From assembly GCA_934446285.1 (NCBI GenBank), contig CAKSEI010000118.1:1-5289 (forward strand): DNA of 5,289 nt, read 5' to 3'. The notes beneath the pieces were generated by a model. It was not told the origin of the DNA, searched no databases, and saw only the letters and a list, made by a program, of their open reading frames with translations. Source of the stretch: an uncultured Eubacteriales bacterium. Its GTDB lineage: Bacteria; Bacillota; Clostridia; Oscillospirales; CAG-272. The translations under genes and the position numbers were made by a program. Shown one piece after another: positions 1-5,289 of the stretch. Numbering within the stretch: position 1 is the stretch's first letter; the number at the start of each line of letters is the position of its first letter.

Positions 1-26
1 CAGTCGCCCTGCTTCACATCGTCGAA
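1..26 (-). other. Start of a probable S-layer-homology (SLH) repeat, cut by window edge
   Basis: The last residues visible are FDDVKQGD (1755-1762) and a split TG that would complete a Trp codon if the next base is G. The F-x-D-V-x-x-x-x-W opening is how SLH repeats begin. Up to three such repeats at the C-terminus usually bind pyruvylated secondary cell-wall polymer and hold the protein on the surface. Only about nine residues can be seen, so the call rests on this opening, the preceding Pro/Thr linker and its place in the protein. Confidence 0.7.
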
Positions 27-3000
27 GCCCTTCTTCGGGTCGGTGGGCTTGTCGGGGTTGGTGGGCTGAGTGGGCTGGCTGGGGCCGGGCGTGAACTCGC
101 CGGGCAGGATCAGCGTGGTTCGGTCGGTCTTTACCGTGCCGGAAGCGCCGTCCTCGCTCACGGTGAGGGCCACATCCGTGGTCCTCTGGTAGCTGGTGGG
201 CATGTAGGTGAACACAAGGCTGGCCACCAGACCGCTGTAAGCTTCCGCGTCGGCGTAGCCCACCTTCACCTGACCCTTGGCGGAGTCGATGACGGCGCTG
301 TGGAGCACATTGCCGTAATTCACGCTCAGCAGGGCCAGTTCGGCGGCGTCATAGTTCACGGTAAACAGGCCGTTGGTGCTGTCGCCGGCCACAACGGGCA
401 CGGTGACGGTGTGGGTGGCGGAATCGACCTTCACCTCGTAGGCGCTGCCGGAGGAGCCGCCCACCTCAACGCTGTTGAGGCCGCCCGCGGGGCCGCGGCA
501 GGTCAGAGTCTCACTGGCAGGCTCGATCCCGGTCTTCTCCACATTGGTGTTGGCCACAGCAGAAGCCAGTGCGGTGGTCGTCTCGCCGGAAGACTGCGCG
601 GGCAGGTCGCTCATCAGGCCGACCACGGGCCAGACCTTATCGGCAAACTCACCCAGATGAACGACGACGATCTCCTTACTGTCAACATCAATGGCGATCA
701 GATCCTGAACTTCGCTGCCGTTGTAACGGCTCCAGAACAGGTAGGGGGTGCCGCTGTTGTCCGCAGCATAGAGCAGGGACGAATAGAAATCACCCGCAGT
801 GTAGCCGGTGCTGGCAACAAGGCCCTTGCCGGAGGATTGCGGATAGAAGTCGTAGCAGCCGTCATTCAGCTCGATCACTGCATCAAAATAAACCATACCG
901 CTGCTGTCCACAAGATAGTATAGATCAATCATCTTGTTGTAATACGTATTCATGACCGACCTAGCATAAGCGATGCCGACCAGACTGCTGGAGCCATCGC
1001 CCCACGCAACAAAATCGACCATTTCGCCGGTTTCCTTATCCAGGAACAGGATATACTTCCCGTAAACACCCACAAGGCAGCCAAGGCTGGGCGAATCTTC
1101 CAGATCGACCACACCGATGTCGGCAGCCACATTGCCGATCTTCGTGGCGTTCAGCCCGTCATCCACAAGGTAAATATCAGCATCAGAAGCGTCATCGCTC
1201 AGGACCGCGGCATAGATCTTGCCATCCACAGTCTGGGTGGCCGCCGAGAACTCATAGCCGCACTCCTGCACCGCCGTATAGTCGGCCAGTGCATTGGTAC
1301 TGAAGGTGGACCAGTCGGGCTTGCTGTCCGTTCCCCAGACGATGCCGTTCAGGTCGGCGACAACGGTCTTGACGGTAACGGCACACTGAGCGGTCACAGA
1401 TTCCGTCACAGTGGACTTCGCCGTGATGGTGCAGCTGCCGACGGACACGCCGGTGACCACGCCGTCGGCGTCAACGGTGGCGACGGTTTCGTCATCGGAG
1501 CTCCAGGTAAAGGTGTCGTAAGCGTTCCACGGGGTGGTCGAGACCTCCAGAGCGGTGGTGCTGCCCACAAAGACAGACGTCGCCGCGGGAACGATCTCGA
1601 TGGACGTGGCGGCAGTGCGGTCCGCGCCCAGCGTCAGCTTCCATGTGCTGGCGTTGTCAGCGTAGTCGTACACCTGAAGCAGAAGGTCGGTCTCCGTGTT
1701 CCCTTCGGGCAGGGTCAGGGTATAGGCGCCCTCGGCTCCGGCCTTGATGTCCGCGATGGAGCCAGTGACGGCCAGATCGTCGCCTTTCTGATTGAACAGA
1801 GCAACGGCGGCCACATACCGGTTGTCGCTGGCGGTGACGGTAAGGGTACCGGCCTCCTCATCGTACTTCACATCACTGATGGTGGGGGCGGTGTTGTCGA
1901 TGGTCACCTGAACAGTGCGGCTGGCGCCCTTGCCCAGCGCGGCCCAGTTCACAGTATTGGTCTCGTTGTTCACATACAGCTCAGGAGCCAGCGTCAGCGT
2001 CAGCGTCACGGTGTCGCCCTCATTGAGGCCCGCGCCGTTCCAGTTCAGCCGGGCGTTGGAGGTGACACCCTGCCAGACGCTGTTGTTGCTGTCCCAATAG
2101 GCTGCGGTGCTGCTGCCCAGATCCCTGCTGTCAATTACCTGACCGCCCTTTGTGACGGTGAAGCGGGTGGCGGCGGCATTGCGGATGGGGGAATAGCGCC
2201 ATGCGGTCAGCACGTCGCCCCGCTGGTTATTCAGCGCCGCCCGCTCGGGCATATAGGTCTCGTCGGTCACATAGGGGTTCGTGCCGAAGGGATACGCGCT
2301 CGCATCTCCGGCATAGTTGATCACCAGCACGTTGCTGTTCAGATTGAGGCTGTCCATGGTGATCGTCTGGCCGTTGTACAGGTAGGGAAGGCGATCCTCA
2401 AGGCCGTAGCTGTATTCGACGTAGCCGCCCTTGTCGAACATGGAGGCGTCGGACCAGTTGCCGTAGAAGCCCAGCACGGGGATGGAGTGGCTGGTGCTCA
2501 CCGCGCCCTCGGAATCGGGCAGCGCGTCGATCTTGGCATAGGCCTCCACGTAGAAGCCGTTGGGATAGATCTCCAGCAGCTCAGCCGCTTCATCCTGATC
2601 CAGCGTAATGGTGCAGGTGACGGTCACGCTGCTGTTGGCGGGCACCACGGCCCGACCGGTGTTGAGCCGGACAAGGAACAGATGCACGTCATAGGTGTCG
2701 ATGCCGCCGTCGTTGTCGAAGTCGGCCAGCGCCTTGTTGGTGATGGAGGTGCGGCTGCCGACGATGTAGTCCAGCAGGGTCTGCGCGTCGTCGCGATCCT
2801 CGTCGCCGTCGCCGTCGAAGTCATAGATAGTGAGGTCGTCCACATGATCCACGGGCTTGCCGTCGATGGTCCAGTCCACGCTGGCATAGTCGAAGCCGGC
2901 CGTATAGCCCGTCATGTAGGCAGAGCCGTCACTGCTATCGATCCAAGGATACTGGGTGAACACGTCGGCACTCAGATTATAGCCGTGAACGTCGCCGTCC

Positions 3001-5289
3001 AGATTCTGGATGGTAAAGGTAAAGCTGTAGGTACCGGTCTTGCCGGGGTCGTCGCCCAACTCCACCTTGACCTTGCCGTCGTCCTGACCCTTGACCAGCA
3101 CATAGGAGTCGGCGGCGGTGGCCGCGTCGGCGTTCACAAGGCCCGCGCCCTGCTGGAGCACGGAGTAGTAATCGCCGTACTCATCGGTCAGCGGGGTAGC
3201 GGTGGACATCATCAGGGACTGGGCCAGCGCACGGTCGCTGAGGCCCTTCTGGGAAATGCCCCGCTGCTCGATGGCCTGCTTCACCAGCGCGCCGATGCCC
3301 GCCATCTGGGGGGCGGCCATGGAGGTGCCGCTCATCAGCTCATACTGATCGTGGCCGCCGGTGATACCGGTTTTGGTCATATTTTCCCCGAACAGAGAGT
3401 AGATGTTGCCGCCGGGGGCGGTGATCTCCGGCTTGATGCTCAGGTCGCCGGGCACGCCCCAGGAGCTGAAGGAGCTCATGGTCTGATAGGCGGAATCATA
3501 ATTGGCCACGCCCACCTTGTTGAAGACGGTCAGCTTGCCGGTGTAGTAGGTGTAATTCCCCTCGGAAGCCTCAGTGGAGGCCGCCTTGATGGTCCTGCCC
3601 GCCGTCTGAGAGATGGACACGCAGGGAGCGGTGCCGGTATAGCCGGACAGGGTCATGCTGATGGTGCCCGCGGCGTTGTTGTACACCACGCAGGCGGCGG
3701 CTCTGGCGTCATAGGCGTTCTGGGCCTTCGCGCTGAAGTTAATGGAGCCGCGGCTGCAGAATACGATCTTGCCCTTCACCAGATCGCCCAGCGCCGTGTA
3801 GTCGTCCGCGTCGCCCATGCCGTCGATGAAGATGTAGTCATATTCCGTGCCCTCGCCGCCGTTGGTGTCCAGCGTGACGAAGGGCTCGTTGGAGGCGCTG
3901 CTGCCCTCGGTAAAGGAATACAGCTTGCCGTCCACGGTGAAATAGGGGCTGACCACGCCGTCGTTGTCCACGGAAGCCACACCCAGAGAGTTGGTGTAAG
4001 ACCCGGGAGAACCGCCGGTCTGATAATTCACGTCATCGGCGTACAGATTGCCGACGGCAGTGTTTTCTGCCCAGGCCCCGCTGTTGCCGGCGGAGATGGT
4101 GACCACGGTGCCGCTGCTGCTCAGGCCCTCCAGCAGTTTGGAGAACTCCTCGTCATAGGCCATGCCGGCCACGCTGCTGCCCAGAGACAGGTTCACGGTG
4201 TCGCAGCCGAGGATGATGGCGTCCTCAATGGCGGCCACATAGTCGTCGGAATACGCGCCGCCGCCCTGACCGAACACCTTCATGACCAGCACCTGCGCAT
4301 CGGGGGCGTTGCCCACCATGTGGACGGTGTCCAGCGCGGACACGAAAGTGCCGTTTTCATTGAGGTAACGGTTGGCCGCGGCGATGCCCGCCACGTGGGA
4401 GCCGTGCTCGCCCTGAAGGTCACGGAGGTGCTCCACATTCAGGTTCCGGTCCACATAGTTGAAGCCGAAGGGGATCTTGGAGCTGATGTACAGGTCGTCG
4501 GCGTCCAGTCCTGCATACATTTTGGACGCGTTGAGCTGGGGCAGCTTCTCGGCGATCTCATCCACGTCCAGCAGATCGTAGCTGGCGACGGTCACGCCGT
4601 CGTTCTCCGCGTCCTCTTTGATGGCGTAGTCAAAGGCCTTGCTGTCGAAGGACTGATGCTCGATGTCAAGGCCGGTGTCGATGATGGCGATGCGCATACC
4701 CGCGCCGGTGTAGCCGTTGCTCCACGCGATGCTGGCGCCGGTCATGCCGGTGGAGACCTCCATCTGGGGATCGTCTCCGCCGACGCTCACCACGTCAGGG
4801 GTGTACCGGGTGGCCACCACCACGTCCTCAACGCCCTCCACGGTCTTGATCTTCTCGATCTCGCCGTAAGCCACGTTGGCGGAAATGACGTTGGCGACCA
4901 GCGTCAGGTTGTACACCACGTCCAGCTTTTCACCGGGATCCAGTGCCTCCTCGGCGATGGTCTCCGTCACGTACTCCTGCGTCATCAGAAGCTGCTGGCG
5001 GTAGCTCATGGCGGCGGTGTTTTCGCTGATGTCGTCCTCAGCGGAATACACTGCGATGGTCGGTGCCGCCTCCAGCACAATGGAGACGCGGACAACTTCA
5101 TCGTCCGCGTACAACGGCGTCTCGGGCTCCTCGGTCACGGCCGTCTGACAGGGCCGCGCCGTGACGGCGCTGTTGTCCACCTGCTTCCAGGTCACGCCGC
5201 CGGACTCCGGCTCCGCCGCAAACGCGACAGGGACGGCGCCAACCAGCATGACCAGACTCAGCAGCAGGGCCAGCAGGCGTCTTGCTCCC
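1..5289 (-). CDS. Secreted multidomain S8 (subtilisin-like) serine protease, lactocepin/C5a-peptidase type, partial at both ends
   Basis: One minus-strand frame stays open for 1,762 codons (5288 down to 3) with no stop. Residue numbers here count from the first complete codon. The protein should cleave peptide bonds in extracellular proteins using an Asp-His-Ser triad. Asp204 lies in IAIIDTGLD, His295 in GEHGSHVAGIAA, the oxyanion Asn402 in SAGNSG and the nucleophile Ser656 in SGTSMAAP. A signal peptide precedes the enzyme. A PA domain is inserted between Asn402 and Ser656. Fn3-like, dockerin-like, Ig-like, Big_2, beta-repeat and cohesin-like regions follow, then a Pro/Thr linker and the start of an SLH repeat, so wall anchoring is likely. 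The 91-residue Asp-to-His spacing, with a segment SSKIPFGFNYVD before the His motif, resembles clostridial lactocepin-like enzymes. The start codon lies just outside the window: Met14 (5247-5249) sits inside the hydrophobic signal core and is a poor start. The stop lies beyond base 1. No neighbours are visible. The S8 assignment is very secure; the natural substrate is unknown. Confidence 0.97.
30..98 (-). other. Pro/Thr-rich linker
   Basis: Residues 1731-1753 read EFTPGPSQPTQPTNPDKPTD followed by PKK. Such Pro-Thr linkers commonly separate extracellular modules from the cell-wall anchor. The segment is probably flexible and extended, and it joins the cohesin-like domain to the SLH start. Confidence 0.85.
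102..455 (-). other. Cohesin-like domain (carbohydrate-binding/cohesin beta-sandwich fold)
   Basis: Residues about 1612-1729. The strand order resembles a cohesin: TVTVPVVAG (1627-1635), LFTVNYDAAELALLSVNYG (1641-1659), GQVKVGYADAEAYSG (1672-1686), LVASLVFTY (1687-1695), then DVALTVSEDG (1705-1714). The F-x-V-x-Y-D...L-x-L-x-S-V segment followed by a V-x-Y-A strand and an A-x-L-x-F strand is the usual cohesin signature. Cohesins bind dockerins on other proteins. A different jelly-roll or carbohydrate-binding module of the same superfamily is the main alternative. Confidence 0.65.
609..1361 (-). other. Unrecognised beta-rich repetitive region, possibly propeller-like
   Basis: Residues about 1310-1560. 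I do not recognise a named family. Several units share a loose pattern: a Gly-rich turn, a strand with Tyr or Phe, a short Asp/Gly turn and a second strand. Examples are DGKIYAAVLSD (1355-1365), ADIYLVDDGLNATKIG (1370-1385), GKYILFLDKETGEMVDFV (1410-1427), DLYYLVDSSGMVYFDAVIEL (1455-1474) and IAIDVDSKEIVVVHLGEF (1531-1548). This is reminiscent of beta-propeller blades such as PQQ- or Kelch-like repeats. The region has more Tyr, Ile and Asp than its neighbours, and its DNA looks less GC-rich. It is in frame and uninterrupted. Confidence 0.5.
1362..1613 (-). other. Bacterial Ig-like domain, group 2 (Big_2)
   Basis: Residues about 1226-1309. It follows the Big_2 pattern closely: a first strand TSIEIVPAATSVFVGST (1228-1244), the P-W-N-A turn, then TWSSDDETVATVDADGVVTG (1261-1280) and VGSCTITAKST (1283-1293), ending in a VTAQCAVTV strand. 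The W-S-S-x-D-x-x-V-A-x-V-D-x-x-G-x-V-x-G core is diagnostic. These domains are common in surface proteins of Clostridia and act as spacers or adhesive modules. Which role applies here cannot be told from sequence. Confidence 0.92.
1623..1898 (-). other. Ig-like spacer domain (lactocepin type)
   Basis: Residues about 1131-1222. The domain begins with DNTAPTISDVKYDEEAGTLT (1131-1150) and continues with VTASDNRYVAAVALFNQKGD (1151-1170). It ends with ETDLLLQVYDYADN (1199-1212), where an aromatic or Val-rich strand leads into a D-x-A-x-N turn. This start and end pattern is typical of the Ig-like domains that follow Fn3 domains in lactocepin-like cell-envelope proteases. It is probably a structural spacer. 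Confidence 0.7.
1899..2519 (-). other. Second accessory beta-sandwich region
   Basis: Residues about 924-1130. The opening SHSIPVLGFYGNWSDASMFD (933-952) resembles the segment that follows the Fn3 domain in C5a-peptidase and lactocepin proteins, with its G-F-x-G-x-W pattern. The middle part (about 960-1040) has no motif I recognise. The end alternates hydrophobic and Thr residues (TVTLTLTLAPEL, 1093-1104) and closes with RTVQVTIDNTAP. It is most likely one or two Fn3 or Ig-like spacer domains that hold the active site away from the wall. The function is inferred from position. Confidence 0.6.
2520..3107 (-). other. Fn3-like accessory domain (C5a-peptidase type), interrupted by the dockerin-like insert
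   Basis: Residues about 728-923 follow the catalytic domain directly. The first half has the strand pattern GKVKVELGDD...TYSFTFTIQNLDG (738-766) and a segment around VDWTIDGKPV (804-813). The second half, RAVVPANSSVTVTCTITLD (879-897) then AAELLEIYPNGFYVEAYAKI (901-920), matches the usual ending of the Fn3 domain that follows the catalytic domain in streptococcal C5a peptidase and lactocepin. The dockerin-like loops lie between the two halves, so the domain looks split. The family call is good; exact borders are approximate. Confidence 0.75.
2655..2840 (-). other. Dockerin type I-like module (two calcium-binding loops)
   Basis: Residues about 817-878. Two loops of the F-hand type are clear: DFDGDGDEDRDD (823-834), followed by the helix AQTLLDYIVG, and DFDNDGGIDTYD (856-867), followed by VHLFLVRLNTG. 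Asp at loop positions 1, 3, 5, 9 and 12 is present in both. Dockerins bind cohesin modules on partner proteins and need calcium. Positions 10-11, which often set cohesin specificity, are Arg-Asp in the first loop and Thr-Tyr in the second. The module sits inside an Fn3-like domain rather than at the C-terminus, which is unusual. A plain calcium-stabilised insert without cohesin binding remains possible. Confidence 0.85.
3129..4706 (-). other. Peptidase S8 catalytic domain
   Basis: Residues about 195-720. The core starts at GAGMRIAIIDTGLD with catalytic Asp204 (codon 4677-4679). Catalytic His295 (codon 4404-4406) is in EHGSHVAG, with Ser where many family members have Thr. The substrate-binding strand is VNLSLGSS (365-372). 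Oxyanion Asn402 (codon 4083-4085) is in SAGNSG. The nucleophile Ser656 (codon 3321-3323) is in SGTSMAAPQMAG, preceded by SFSSWGVPGDLSIKPEITAPGG, which is strongly conserved in S8 enzymes and spans about 606-627. The 254 residues between Asn402 and Ser656 are far longer than in plain subtilisin because of the PA insertion. All residues needed for activity are present, so the enzyme is expected to be active. Confidence 0.96.
3579..3887 (-). other. Protease-associated (PA) domain inserted in the catalytic domain
   Basis: Residues about 468-570. The hallmark is DLVKGKIVFCSRGSINFSAK (502-521), followed by AYDARAAACVVYNNAAG (525-541) and a final strand, TAPCVSIS (553-560). This is the usual PA pattern of a KGKIV strand, an SRG turn, a helix and a second hydrophobic strand with an Asn pair. 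In lactocepin and C5a-peptidase relatives this domain sits beside the active-site cleft and influences access of large protein substrates. That role here is inferred from the family. Confidence 0.88.
4794..5111 (-). other. Probable propeptide (inhibitor I9-like position)
   Basis: Residues about 60-165 lie between the signal peptide and the catalytic core, where secreted subtilases carry a folding and inhibition propeptide. The segment begins with a strand (VVRVSIVLE) and contains a helix-prone stretch rich in Gln, Glu and Thr (about 94-115). It then has an alternating strand (YNLTLVANVISANVAYGEI) and ends with VEGVEDVVVATRYTPD, the kind of ending seen in I9-type propeptides. No cleavage site can be fixed by eye. 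The function comes from position and general pattern, not from a decisive motif. Confidence 0.6.
5217..5288 (-). other. Sec signal peptide (N-terminus cut by window edge)
   Basis: Residues 1-24 read GARRLLALLLSLVMLVGAVP followed by VAFA. This shows a basic start (Arg3, Arg4), a Leu/Val-rich core, and an Ala-Phe-Ala motif (residues 22-24) suited to signal peptidase I cleavage before Ala25. There is no lipobox cysteine at the cleavage region, so a lipoprotein is unlikely. The initiating Met and probably one or a few Lys residues lie beyond base 5289. The protein is therefore exported by the Sec route. Confidence 0.9.

Noticed and set aside
300..923. A 207-codon open frame on the + strand with an ATG start
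   Set aside because: It lies antisense to the continuous protease frame. Its predicted product is Gly/Ala/His-rich with no recognisable motif, and the open frame is expected from the GC-rich codon pattern of the opposite strand.
569..955. A 128-codon + strand open frame rich in Arg, Ser and Cys
   Set aside because: It overlaps both the protease gene and the other + strand frame. Its biased Arg/Ser/Cys composition is typical of a shadow frame in GC-rich DNA.
1991..2010. Short tandem repeat of the hexamer gcgtca
   Set aside because: It encodes an alternating Thr-Leu beta strand (TLTLTL around residues 1094-1100) with repeated codon choice. It is too short to call a functional repeat or slippage site.
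2761..2822. Run of gtc/gcc triplets resembling a microsatellite
   Set aside because: It is explained by the Asp/Gly-rich calcium loop of the dockerin-like module; the reading frame is conserved and there is no exact long repeat.
2624..2887. An 87-codon minus-strand open frame rich in Thr, Ser and Ala
   Set aside because: It is an alternative frame over the dockerin-coding part. The Asp-rich dockerin loops are read in the main frame, so this is a shadow.
3776..3982. A 68-codon minus-strand open frame rich in Trp, Thr and Pro
   Set aside because: It overlaps the catalytic/PA-domain coding sequence in a different frame and has no coherent protein features.
5247..5249. ATG (Met14) as a possible start codon of the protease
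   Set aside because: It falls within the hydrophobic core of the signal peptide. The two Arg residues upstream are needed for a normal signal peptide, so the start must lie beyond base 5289.

Overview
The window is a single protein-coding gene and nothing else. Read on the minus strand, one frame stays open for 1,762 complete codons from base 5288 down to base 3, and the gene runs off both ends of the window. It encodes a very large secreted, cell-surface subtilisin-like (S8 family) serine protease of the lactocepin / C5a-peptidase type. The true start codon should lie only a few codons beyond base 5289, because the window opens inside a signal peptide. The stop codon lies beyond base 1, inside or after what looks like an S-layer-homology (SLH) anchor.

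Domain layout from N to C terminus (right to left on the + strand): signal peptide (5217-5288); probable propeptide (about 4794-5111); S8 catalytic domain with Asp204, His295, Asn402 and Ser656 in classic motifs (about 3129-4706), interrupted by a protease-associated (PA) domain (about 3579-3887); an Fn3-like domain (about 2520-3107) that appears to carry a dockerin-like pair of calcium loops inside it (2655-2840); a second accessory beta region (1899-2519); an Ig-like domain (1623-1898); a Big_2 bacterial Ig-like domain (1362-1613); an unrecognised repetitive beta-rich region, possibly propeller-like (609-1361); a cohesin-like domain (102-455); a Pro/Thr linker (30-98); and the first residues of an SLH repeat (1-26).

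The GC-rich DNA with codons ending mostly in G or C, the Gram-positive type signal peptide, the lactocepin-like catalytic core, the Big_2 domain and the SLH start together suggest a high-GC member of the Clostridia, such as a gut Oscillospiraceae-type bacterium. That taxonomic call is inference. The likely role is degradation of extracellular protein by an enzyme held on the cell wall. The dockerin-like and cohesin-like modules suggest it may also assemble with partner proteins.

There is no intergenic DNA, RNA gene, promoter, terminator, mobile element or CRISPR array in the window. Every other open frame on either strand is a shadow of this gene. The most interesting point is the architecture: a protease, a nested dockerin-like module, a cohesin-like module and an SLH anchor in one chain.
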